This document shows, one piece after another, positions 42,299 through 51,893 of a stretch of 64,000 nt of DNA (position 1 is its first letter; the number at the start of each line of letters is the position of its first letter). The stretch lies in NCBI GenBank assembly GCA_900095095.1, contig FMBT01000293.1:248001-312000 (forward strand), written 5' to 3'. Source of the DNA: Fragilariopsis cylindrus CCMP1102 (taxonomy: Eukaryota; Bacillariophyta; Bacillariophyceae; Bacillariales; Bacillariaceae). The notes under the pieces were generated by a model that was not told where the DNA came from, did no database searches, and saw only the letters and a list, made by a program, of their open reading frames with translations. The position numbers and the translations under genes were made by a program.

Positions 42299-44215
42299 TC
42301 AGGGTGGTAGTGCCTTCCACTCGGCGGTGAGGGCGATCATGGCTTGTTGAAGTTGAAGTTTACGATGGTGGGGGTCAGTTGCTGGTTGAGCGGCCGCACT
42401 ATAAGATAGACCGAAAGGGTTTTGCCCAGCGAAGAAACCGGCCTTTGCAGCATCATCTGGAGTAGGTGTAGCAGGAGTGTCGAAATGTGTTGATGGGAAG
42501 GCTGGTGGAAGGGTTAATGGCGTCAAATTTGTTGCAGGAACTGGTGGAACTGGTGGAGCGACAGTTGGTACTCCACTTGGGGGTGTGTTGTCTTTATCCC
42601 AACCACGAGTAGCTGGGTTGTAGGTATAAGGGTGATTGTCAATAATCCGTTTGTTGTTTTCACCGGCTTCTGGAGGTCGCCATTTCCTGTTGACAGGGCG
42701 CTGAAATGAGGTTGGTTGTCTGTCTCGGCTGCCGTTAGGATGGGCTGTTCGAGCTGCTGAGATCTTGGCTTCATTGCGAGGGAGTGGACAATCACGGATA
42801 TGATGACCCAACTCATCACAATTGAAGCACTTTAACGGGCGTCGAGTAGTTGCAGGAGGAGGTGCTCCAGTGGCTGGAGTATGATGAGATGAAGCACCGG
42901 GAGTGGCGTTAATGATAGCGTCCCATTCACCGCTTTGAAAGAGATCAAGATAGGCTCTGTTTGCATATTCAAGGACAAATTCGACAGTATTCATATCATT
43001 TGAGAGAAGGTTTGAACCAGCAGGTGCGAGTTTGAACTTAGAAATTGAAGCTTGGAGTCTAGATGCCATAAGTTGCTTCTTGAGGTCTTCAAAGAGGTCG
43101 TTAAAGATAGTAACACTTGAGGAGGTGAAGATGTGAATGTAGTGCTTGACAAAGTCGGAAGGGAGCTTGTCGTTGTTGAGGGCATAGACGGTCAAGGAGA
43201 TTGATCGGAAAAGATCAACTACGTCAGAGATTCTTTCGCCTTTAATGCTTGTTTTGATCTTGTAGGTTTCGACAATAGTGAGAAGGGCTTTTAAGTTCGA
43301 ATCAGCAGTGGTTGTAGTTTCGTCAAGGATTAGTTTCAGGAGGAGAGGTCCTCCTTGGCTGTGCTTATCATAGCTCATCAACTTGGAATGAACTCTAGAA
43401 TAGAGTGCGGGATCGCAGTTCTTTTCAAAGTAGGAGAGGGACCATTCTAGGTCTTCCTGTAGGCGCAGGGAAGTAGGTGGGAAACCCGAGTACCATCGAG
43501 AGGAGTCGGCAACTTGCTGGGCGGTTAAGCGGAGGTGATCAGTGAAGAGATCAAAGGTGATTGCAGCTCCTTTGGCATCTTCTTTTAAGTTTCCAGCATC
43601 AGTGCCTTCAAGAGTAGGCATGACGATGGTGAAGACTCCACGTAGGTCGAACTTAGAAAGGTTGCGGTCACATTCCTCAAGGAGTTTGGAGGTAGAATGG
43701 TTGTTGACCAGTTTCTGTGGGTCGTTGATAGAGATAGTGACACTGGCAAAGAGTTGCTGTTGCTTGGAGCTGATAAGCTTGAGAAGATCAATCTTATCGC
43801 GCTCGCTTAAGTTTGCTCTATCAGCTTTGAGGTAAATGGCTCCCGAAGAAGTGCGAGCTTGTTCGGTGCCGATTTCGACACTCATCTTGATTCCACCGAC
43901 AGTGATTTGCTTTGTAGTTGTCATGGTGGGTGATTTGATGGGACTAGGAATAGATATTCGTTTAGGAGGAAGCGGAAAGTTGAAAGCTGGTGATAATAGA
44001 GTGGATTGAGATAAGGAGGCGATAGGCGAGTGTTTTGAATCGAGGCTTAAGGTATCGGACATGAGGTTAAAGTAGGCTTTTTGCTTGTTCGATATGGCTG
44101 TTATGGAGTAAGAAGGCTGAAGGCTGTAGGTAGTAGTAACGAAAGAGGTTGCTTTGGTTGTTAAAATGAGTAGTAATAAAACGTGAGCGAGGTAACGGTA
44201 TGTTTGGTTCATCAT
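42299..44215 (-). CDS. gag: Retrotransposon Gag
   Basis: 638 residues from ATG 44215 to TGA 42299. The N-terminus (MMNQTYRYLAHVLLLLILTT then KATSFVTTT) looks like a signal peptide, unusual for Gag. A later Met (MSDTLSLDSK, about residue 51) would give a conventional cytosolic protein. The middle is helical capsid-like sequence. At 463-476 is a CCHC zinc knuckle, CFNCDELGHHIRDC, for RNA binding. A Pro/Thr-rich tail follows to the stop. It lies directly upstream of and in frame with Pol. Confidence 0.9.
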   Translation of the reverse strand: MMNQTYRYLAHVLLLLILTTKATSFVTTTYSLQPSYSITAISNKQKAYFNLMSDTLSLDSKHSPIASLSQSTLLSPAFNFPLPPKRISIPSPIKSPTMTTTKQITVGGIKMSVEIGTEQARTSSGAIYLKADRANLSERDKIDLLKLISSKQQQLFASVTISINDPQKLVNNHSTSKLLEECDRNLSKFDLRGVFTIVMPTLEGTDAGNLKEDAKGAAITFDLFTDHLRLTAQQVADSSRWYSGFPPTSLRLQEDLEWSLSYFEKNCDPALYSRVHSKLMSYDKHSQGGPLLLKLILDETTTTADSNLKALLTIVETYKIKTSIKGERISDVVDLFRSISLTVYALNNDKLPSDFVKHYIHIFTSSSVTIFNDLFEDLKKQLMASRLQASISKFKLAPAGSNLLSNDMNTVEFVLEYANRAYLDLFQSGEWDAIINATPGASSHHTPATGAPPPATTRRPLKCFNCDELGHHIRDCPLPRNEAKISAARTAHPNGSRDRQPTSFQRPVNRKWRPPEAGENNKRIIDNHPYTYNPATRGWDKDNTPPSGVPTVAPPVPPVPATNLTPLTLPPAFPSTHFDTPATPTPDDAAKAGFFAGQNPFGLSYSAAAQPATDPHHRKLQLQQAMIALTAEWKALPP

Positions 44216-44376
44216 GCTCGCTGATTTACTTAAGTGAGTTGAAACACGAGACCTAAGTAAATTGAGACACGGGTCGTTATAGGTTCGCTTAATGGCTTGC
44301 TGGAGCGAATGATATCGCTAAAGAGTGTAGGTGTAGGTCTGAAATCAGTGGTTGTCAGAGGATTTAGAGTGTACTT

Positions 44377-44388
44377 GGGCTCATAACC
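44377..44388 (-). other. Primer-binding site complementary to an initiator tRNA-Met anticodon arm
   Basis: Directly after the 5' LTR the element strand reads GGTTATGAGCCC. Its complement GGGCTCATAACC is the anticodon loop and stem of eukaryotic initiator tRNA-Met (CAT anticodon) rather than a tRNA 3' end. Drosophila copia and yeast Ty5 prime from a half-tRNA in this way (established knowledge). Confidence 0.7.
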
Positions 44389-44616
44389 AACGATTTGCTT
44401 CGTAGTTAAGTAAAGAAACTAAGTAAGTAGAAGCAATAGTTTTCTGTTTTAGAATTTAGTTATTTGAAATTATGATTACAGTGATACGTCGGAATAAGTC
44501 CGACTTATCAGTTACTAGTTATTAGTGGGTAAATTAGCGATACAGTCTCGCTAATTCATACGTGTCATCAAAATCTAAAGTCATCTTAAGAGTTGATTAA
44601 CTCGATTACTCTGATA
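44389..44616 (-). repeat. 5' LTR
   Basis: 228 bp, identical by eye to the 37278-37505 copy. It should carry the promoter of the element. Its outer end is next to AGTTT (44617-44621), only about 230 bp from the start codon of the neighbouring plus-strand gene. Confidence 0.92.
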
Positions 44617-44848
44617 AGTTTTATCAAATCTTAGGGGCGGCCCTGGACAATTAAAAATTTGTGGCATTTCGTTTAAATCTGAATAGCAATAGTTAGTTTG
44701 GGCGTTAGTTATACTTCGTTACACCAAAGGTACAAAACAACGCCGACTTCATTATTTTCAAGTTGCACCTTTCGATATTGATCCTTTGTTATCTGCTTTT
44801 TCGTTTACGATCTACGCCGTTATTGAATACAATATCATTGGTAATAGG

Positions 44849-46309
44849 ATGGGTCTTTTTTCGACATTGACATCTGCGACTACGTCGTCCGATGGTCAAG
44901 CAAATCTTAGAAAGTCTCCACAATCATCGACATCATCGTCAGCGAATATTCCAACACTCGTTCAACTTTATGCCGGAGACGTCAGTACTAGTAGTAGTAG
45001 TAGTAGTAACAATGGTGCGATTTTGATGGAGAATAATCCTCTTGTTACTGGATATACAACTCTAACCTATCAAGCCGTACAGGTGGGAGAACAAGCATCC
45101 CGTGATGATGCCATGAAAAATCATCAACATATGAATCCTGATCTTGGAGTATGGAATTGTCGTGTACAACAGAAAGAAAAACGATCAATCCCATTAATCG
45201 ATTCTCTTTTGGCTAAGGTGGCACCTCAAACATCAGTTTATTGTCTAACGGTAGATTTGTCAGATGAAACATCCGTTGAAACGAATTTGAGTTCCCTTCA
45301 GGCAGCTCTTGTACGACATTTAATTGAACATCCACCATCATCATCCGCAACAACAAAAACAGATACTGCTACTACTGAAACTGATGGTGAGATGGACATT
45401 GACCCAGCTACTACGAGTAGTACTAGCAGTGGAAACAATATTGAAACAACTAGTTTGTACGATTTGCAAACTGCACAATTCGGACTAGCATCGGAAGAAA
45501 AAGCTGCAGAACAAACTATTGAAGAAACAGCAAAGGATGTTAAAATCGGTTTAATGATTTGTGCTGTTGTTGGATCATCATCATCCTCTCGTGGTGGTGG
45601 TGGTGACGATGATACCAACCAAAATAATTTAGCTGCTGATATTTCATCCGAATCGGCATATAAAAAGAAACAAGCTAGAGCTTTAGTTGTGTATCATCTT
45701 CGGAAATTTGCAAACGCTATTAACGCGGCATTATGCTTCGTTGATCGACCGGCGGCTGTGGAAAACCATCAATCATCGGAAGGAGACAACAAACCACAAA
45801 CTACGGAAGTAGCAGCAGCAGCAGACGATACTACTACGACCAACGCCGCCGAAGACACGCAAATTGCTATTCCATACGATAAACTATCACAATTATGGCG
45901 TGATATGGCTATGGGTATTCCTGTTTGGGAACAACAATCGACGGAAACAGAAGATACTGCTGCTGCTACCGCTCTATACGGTCCCGGACGGCAACAGGAG
46001 GATCTGATTGAAAGTTTATTGCTTCGAAATGCTAACTATCCTGGTCACTGGGACGCCAACAAGGATAGTTTGTGGGTGGCCTTACCATCCACCAGCGGTG
46101 GTGGTGGCACTTCTGAGATGTCCACTCAAACAATCACCACGGGTGACGGTGGATGGTTGACACAATTACGAGATTCTATCGCATCGGCACTTCCAGCAAC
46201 AGAAAAGACTTCTGGAAACGAAAAGGCGTCGGCTGATGATGATGGCAAACCAAAGGAAAAGGATGCGGCTGTATCGAGCTTTTTCGAGTCACTTCTCGCA
46301 AATCCGTAA
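44849..46309 (+). CDS. Conserved-looking orphan protein, unknown function
   Basis: From ATG 44849 (MGLFSTLTSATTSS) the protein has 486 residues. An upstream in-frame ATG at 44786 would add 21 hydrophobic residues and begin only 165 bp from the retrotransposon LTR. The protein alternates compact, conserved-looking blocks (LVQLYAGDVS, TLTYQAVQVGEQASRDDAMK, SVYCLTVDLSDETSVETNL, VKIGLMICAVVG, ARALVVYHLRKFANAINAAL, LYGPGRQQEDLIESLLLRNA) with Ser/Thr/Asp-rich spacers. There is no signal peptide with the preferred start. I do not recognise the family. The strand-like motifs and the C-terminal helical tail (SSFFESLLANP) suggest a globular cytosolic protein. It is divergent from the MgtE-like gene, and the retrotransposon sits in their shared 5' region. 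Confidence 0.7.
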   Translation: MGLFSTLTSATTSSDGQANLRKSPQSSTSSSANIPTLVQLYAGDVSTSSSSSSNNGAILMENNPLVTGYTTLTYQAVQVGEQASRDDAMKNHQHMNPDLGVWNCRVQQKEKRSIPLIDSLLAKVAPQTSVYCLTVDLSDETSVETNLSSLQAALVRHLIEHPPSSSATTKTDTATTETDGEMDIDPATTSSTSSGNNIETTSLYDLQTAQFGLASEEKAAEQTIEETAKDVKIGLMICAVVGSSSSSRGGGGDDDTNQNNLAADISSESAYKKKQARALVVYHLRKFANAINAALCFVDRPAAVENHQSSEGDNKPQTTEVAAAADDTTTTNAAEDTQIAIPYDKLSQLWRDMAMGIPVWEQQSTETEDTAAATALYGPGRQQEDLIESLLLRNANYPGHWDANKDSLWVALPSTSGGGGTSEMSTQTITTGDGGWLTQLRDSIASALPATEKTSGNEKASADDDGKPKEKDAAVSSFFESLLANP

Positions 46310-46516
46310 TTTAATAAAGATATAAATAATACAATGTAGAAATAGCAAAATAACACTATTGAAATATAATACAATAACAAACAGTAAAGCAACAACAAAA
46401 AGGAAGCTATGCTTCGTGTTTTTTCCTGCTGTTTTCTACTACTACTGTACTGATGAACATTAGGCGCTTGGATTTGTTATATAACTAACCTATACGTTTT
46501 ATTTTTTAAACTAGTT

Positions 46517-48895
46517 CTATTGCGTAGCAAATGATTCCATCTGCATCACGGTAGCGCCATCGACTTGGGCTTGAGTCAATAGTTTCATTCCCATCAAATC
46601 TGTCATTTCCTCCTTTGTTCGACAAGTATTCAATCCACTATCGTATAGATCAACGACTTGTCGCGCAGTATCTAAATCAGTTGCCATACCAAGCTTAAGT
46701 TGGCCCAATTGGACGTATGCTGTTTGAAATTGTGGATCTACTTCAATAGCCTTTTCTAGCAAATTACAAGCTTCGGTTGCCATCTCGAGCTGCATACCAG
46801 GCTCGGGAGGAGTATTTAAAACAGCCAGAGCTGTGTTCACATACGGTGTTGGATTTTTCGGTTCTAATTTCATCGCCTTTTCGAATTGTTCCTTCGCCTT
46901 ACCGAATTCATTTTGTGTAAAGTACAATTCCCCTTGGTATGATAGCACGTCAGAAGAATCAGGATCTACACGAGCTGCGGCGTCCAATTGCGTCTTGGCA
47001 CCATTAGGATCATTGGTCGAAGTAAGAACCGCTGCTAGTCTCAGACGAGCCATAACATAATCCGGTCGGAGCTCGATACATCGTTCTAAATCTGCTTTAG
47101 CAGAATTTAAATCGGCTTGAAGCATTCGAAGGTTGGCCCTATGTAGTAGAGCATCAACGGTATCAGGTTCGACAGTAAGTGCTCTTTCAAATAGTTTCAT
47201 CGCCTCGTCATGCTTAGTAGCATCCATAAAAACACCTGCTTGCTTGACCATAACCTCAGCCTGAAGTTTAATGTTGTTGTCAAGTAATGGTAGGAAAAAT
47301 ATCAAAGAGTCATAAGAAAAGAAGTGAGTTTGGATTTGACAAAAGACAAAAGTACCGCAAAGAATATAGAAATTGTAATTTGAGCATAAATAATGGTAGC
47401 AAATTGTAATAATAGTATATAAACATACATTCATAGGTTCCAATTCTGCACACTTTTGATAACAATCAATGGCAGCATCCAATTCGTAAGCCCAATGCTT
47501 AACCATTCCTGCCCATTCTAATAATCGTGCGTAGTCGTCTTCCTTCATTACGGACTGAACCTTTTCATTGTCCTCGACCATTGCATAACCCTTAAGAATC
47601 GTTTCACGAGCGGATGCATAATCTCCATCAAAGATATGACGTCGTCCAATCTTCATCAACAAGCTAGACATATCGGCAATGGCGACTGGGTCGTCACCTC
47701 CTTCCAACTTCTCCAGTTGCTCTTTCAATGTGGTAACCGATCCATTACGTGCAGCTACGGCCATCCAAGCATTGTATCCTGTATATGATTTCAATAACTG
47801 ACTAAGTGTATAGTCCGATGGTAGCCGTGGATTGTCCTTCTGACTTTGTTCTATCTTCTTAAAGTATATATCAACTTGTTCCGGTACTAACTTTTGTACA
47901 AGCTCTTCCAATTTCTCCTGTTGCACGGGTGGAGGAGAACTTGGCGGTAAGCCCATCCGCAACTGTTCTCGATGCTGTTGCATGTACTGCAATTGCAACG
48001 CACAGCATTCTACTAACGCTTGGTAATAGTCCTGGAACTTATGTTCCAAAATTCTTAATTTACGTTGTCTCGCCTTGCTGTGAGTAATATCATACACCTC
48101 AAGAATCTTGTTACAATCTTCGACAGCAAGTTCGGGTAAGTTACCTTTTTCATACATTGCAGACCGATTGTTAATCAGCGTAACGATTTGTTTGTTCAAA
48201 GACGATGCATCTGATGTATTTGAATCGTGATCGGTATGGGTTTCAATATAATCCAAGGCTTCAGTAAAGGTTGTTGCGGCTTCCAAATACTACAAATTTC
48301 AACGATGGCAAATACAAACATAATATAAGGTGATAAATAAATAGCGGATTCCGAAAAACAATAATATCATTATTTGTCATGCATTCGATATTATGGTAAA
48401 AACAAAAAAGTGAGGAATAGTTAATAATTAGGTTCCAATGTTCTGCTGGTGGAATCATATGAATAAGTGGACAAAAGCCAACCCAAGAGAGTATATATCC
48501 TGCACAAAATCAGATCTGATATCTCGTACCTTTTTGTTTTTGAACAATGCTTTTCCTTTTTTGTCTAATTCTTCAATTTTGGAATGTAATTCTTTTTCAT
48601 CGGTAACATTAGACTTTTTCGGGGTAGCATCCCTACTCGACTCAGTTGTTGATTCTACACTTCTATCCTTGGTAGAGGACGTAGAGGTTGTCGACTTTTT
48701 GTTATTAGTAGCGGATCCCTTCTCGCTAGCATGTCCATCACCCTTATTGTTGTCATCGAATTTTTTCTCCTTTTTTTTCGAAGATGCGGTGGCAGGTGTT
48801 AACGACGCGTAGTATACAACCAAGCTAATGGTGGCGGCAGCAACGAGACCAGCCACTAGCAGTTGCGTATTCTTGCTCGTTGTTCGGGATGACAT
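46517..48895 (-). CDS. TOM70-like mitochondrial import receptor (TPR protein)
   Basis: Three exons on the minus strand, 48895-48530, 48289-47429 and 47260-46517. The introns are 240 bp (GTACGA...TGTAG) and 168 bp (GTATGT...TTCAG), both phase 0. The product is 656 residues. The N-terminus has one transmembrane anchor at about 12-30 (LLVAGLVAAATISLVVYYAS) and a Lys/Ser-rich linker, then a TPR-type block (GKALFKNKK YLEAATTFTEAL across the junction), a central region with LVPEQVDIYFKKIE, and at least six C-terminal TPR motifs (AMKLFERALTVEPDTVDALL, AKADLERCIELRPDYVMARL, AKEQFEKAMKLEPKNPTPYV). This layout and length fit TOM70, which receives Hsp70/Hsp90-bound precursors at the outer membrane. The second intron has no stop codon in frame, so retention would add 56 residues. 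Confidence 0.85.
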
Positions 48896-49460
48896 ACTAA
48901 CAATGATTAATTAACTCGAGTGCTTACTAATGAGATAAATTGTGAGATTGTATTTTCGTTGTACCGTATGTTGCAATCCGTCTAAAAATAAATGGCATTC
49001 ATTATCTCGTCTTTTCAATAACAACACAAACACAAATTTATAAATCATTGCCTCATTCGTGGCTTCCGCTGGTAAATTTTAAAAAAACGAAATTTAAAAT
49101 TAACAGTTTTCTCGAACCCCCCTTGTAAATTTTAAAAAAATTCATGGACTAGGACCTTACTTTGAGCACCTCGTCAGAGGGGCATAAGTCGTAAAACGAA
49201 ATTTCTAAAAAAATATATTTATATTTTTATGAAGTAAAGTCATTAAGTAAAAATGCAAAATTTATAAATCTATTAGATCACGTGGAAATCAACTGATTTG
49301 AGTACCAGGACCTATTTATGTCTGTGAATCCTACTATATCCAGCAGACACAAAATCCCAAAATTTTGCCTTATTATTTAAATTTTTGAGAATTTTAAACA
49401 AGAAACAAGAACGACGACAAAACATTCTTGTGTTTCTAAATAAACAATGTCAATGAAATC
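48896..49460. other. Divergent intergenic region
   Basis: About 565 bp between TOM70 (-) and the helicase gene (+). It contains a repeated TGTAAATTTTAAAAAAA word (49069-49085 and 49124-49141). No gene is recognised. Confidence 0.5.
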
Positions 49461-51350
49461 ATGGATTGGTTTGATGATGACGAATCCGATGACGAAGATG
49501 AAGAAGATCAGAGAATAAGGCAAAAAGAAGCACTAGCTTTTAAACGGCAACTAATAATAATGACGGCAATAATGACGGCAATGATGACGATGATGAAGAA
49601 GAAGATCCCCTCGATGCATATATGAAAACGTTACAAGATAAAGACAAAAAACCGGCGAAACAAAATCCAAATGATGAAATAATTTTACTAATACTGTACA
49701 GCTGCGTCTAAATCTGGGGAAGATTAGATGTTGAATGTGATGACGAGGCCACAAGTCACTGGGTGAACAAAAGCGAGAGCGATAATATAAAAAGTACGAA
49801 TAATATTGCGTCGAGACTATTCAGGAGGGAGAATCCAACAAACAAAAACAAGGAACAGCTTTCCACACAATGCAGAGTATGTTTCATAGATCTTCCGACC
49901 AACAGCAGCAGCAGCAGCACAGCAGCAACAAGATGGATCATCGACAATGAATACGAAAGATCATCGAGATGTTAACATTCAACTGCAGCAAGTGAAGCAT
50001 GATGAGATGGGGTACAAACCATTTAAAAAAAATTATCTTTTGCCAATGAGTTATGAAGTAAATACAAGCAATAATGATAGTACTCGAGATACATCCGAAG
50101 GACATAAATGGCGGAAGGAAAATCAAGTCACATGCCATCCACCCTTTGATCCAATATATGATTTCGCCGAACTAAGAGATATACTACCGGAAGAGGTCTT
50201 AACGTGGAATGCAACAAAGAACTTGACGACGCCTACACTGGTACAATCGCAAACACTTGGTGTTGCCTTGTGTGGTAAAGACGCCATCGTTACGGCCACT
50301 ACTGGTTCTGGGAAAACACTTTCATATCTTTTCCCCATCGTATCTCATCTAATGGCCAATCATTGTAGCGCTAGTACTAGCAGGAGCGCTGATAATAGCA
50401 GCAGTCGAGCTCTTGTGTTGGTCCCTACAAGAGAACTGGCGCTGCAGGTGGAACAGATCGCTAAGTCTATGTTTGCCAAGCTACCACTAACGGCACTGGC
50501 AATAACTGGGGGTAATATGGGACGATATCAATTATCTCAAAAATTGCAATCAACCAAACCACATTGTGTGATAGCTACGCCAGGACGACTTCTAGATGTA
50601 TTAAACTCCCAACAAAAATTGAAAAAGGCATGGCTTTTACCTAATATAACTCTTCTAGTTATGGACGAAGCTGATAAATTGATCGAAATGGGATTTGCTA
50701 ATCAGGTGACACAAGTCCTGCAGAACTTACGACCAGATCGACAATCCCTACTGGTATCGGCTACATTTGATTCTCGACTACAACGTCGTTGTCAAGAGTG
50801 GATGCATGACCCGTGTCGAATTTCTGTTGGAAAAACCGGGGAGTCCTCAAAGCACGTCATTCAACATGCTATTTGCTTACCAAATTCACAGGCTAAAATT
50901 GACTTCCTAAAGGAATCGTTACCTGCGTTTGTGGGCGTAGGACGAACACTCGTCTTTTGTTCCACCCGACAAGGCGTCGAGGATGTTGCAAAAGAATTAC
51001 GACCAGTTCTTCCAGTTGAAACACTTCATGGGGATCGACATCTTACCGACCGCAAGGCTTCTCTAAAGGCCTTTACGAAAGGCGACATCAAAGTTCTTGT
51101 AGCAACTGATGTTGCTGGCAGAGGCCTGGATATTCCCCAAGTGTCTACAGTCATTAACTTTGATCCACCTAAAAATTGGAATACCCACGTTCATCGTATT
51201 GGTCGTGCAGGACGTATGTCAGCAAAAGATGATCAACAGGAAGGTTCCGCCTACACATTGATGCTACCATCAAATGTAGAATTTGCAAAAGCGATGATTC
51301 GAGAATACAAAAGAGAAGCACGACCAATTCCACCAGAAATCAGAAACTAG
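49461..51350 (+). CDS. DEAD-box RNA helicase, DDX42-like, N-terminus frame-broken
   Basis: From 49947 (467 residues) the frame holds a complete helicase core: a Q-motif region (TPTLVQSQTLGVAL), motif I TATTGSGKT (Lys123), PTRELALQ, TPGR, motif II DEAD at 240-243 (VMDEADKL), SAT, and later VLVATDVAGRGLDIP and HRIGRAGR. The stretch RPDRQSLLVSATF and the C-terminal AKAMIREYKREARPIPPEI point to the DDX42/Prp5-like group, which acts in early spliceosome assembly. Upstream, 49461-49946 is clearly coding but in several frames: MDWFDDDESDDEDEEDQRIR, then DDDDEEEDPLDAYMKTLQDK, then RLDVECDDEATSHW, then QLQQVKHDEMGYKPFKKNYL. These are the usual DDX42 N-terminal features. The frame changes are repaired by single missing bases. 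It is either damaged or has assembly deletions. The core itself is intact. Confidence 0.8.
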
Positions 51351-51893
51351 CAGTCATCAGACCAAGCGGATCATGGTTCTAGCAGTAAAGGTTATTATGG
51401 AAACAAGGCTCCAATCAAAAAAGGGCGTTGGTCATGACCGTATCATTCTACTTTATATGGATCATATGTAGCAATTCCTATTAGTTGAAACCTTATGCCC
51501 ATTCGTTTTTTCGTATTTTATTAATCAAATCGCACTTTGTTTTATTTTTACTCTTTCTATTGATTTTTGAGAGAAGGAAGAATTCCATAAGATTTGATGA
51601 CTTGTAGGATGGATTACTGATTATGGTCGATATAGTCTTTAATTTATTAATTCGCAGCATTATAGTATAGTTTATATGATATTGCTAAGGAAGAATACAT
51701 GGAAAAGTTCTTAAAATTTATTCAGATCTTGAAGACGAAAGCGTTCGTCTTATTTTAAATATTACAGTATGATATGATCACTGACGAGTGTTACATTATC
51801 ATTTGTAGCAGAAAGGCAAGCACTTTTATTTACATACATATCATTCAAGAAATGTTTGTGAGCCTTTACTACTATTATTATTTCTCCTGCCTC
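51351..51893. other. Convergent intergenic spacer
   Basis: About 540 bp between the 3' ends of the helicase gene and the EXECUTER-like gene. AT-rich, no gene. Confidence 0.5.

Larger units (their letters stand above)
37273..44621 (-). mobile_element. Complete Ty1/copia LTR retrotransposon with 5-bp target duplication
   Basis: The element spans 37278-44616 (7,339 bp) on the minus strand, flanked by AGTTT at 37273-37277 and 44617-44621 (target-site duplication). Both LTRs (228 bp each) look identical by eye, so insertion is recent. The order Gag, protease, integrase, reverse transcriptase, RNase H is that of Ty1/copia (Pseudoviridae). Gag and Pol reading frames are long and unbroken. In diatoms, such elements are known as CoDi families; which family this belongs to cannot be decided here. 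It lies between the start codons of two divergent host genes. Confidence 0.95.

Noticed and set aside
43542-43835. Plus-strand Arg/Ser-rich frame opposite Gag
   Set aside because: Composition arises from the antisense of Gag codons.
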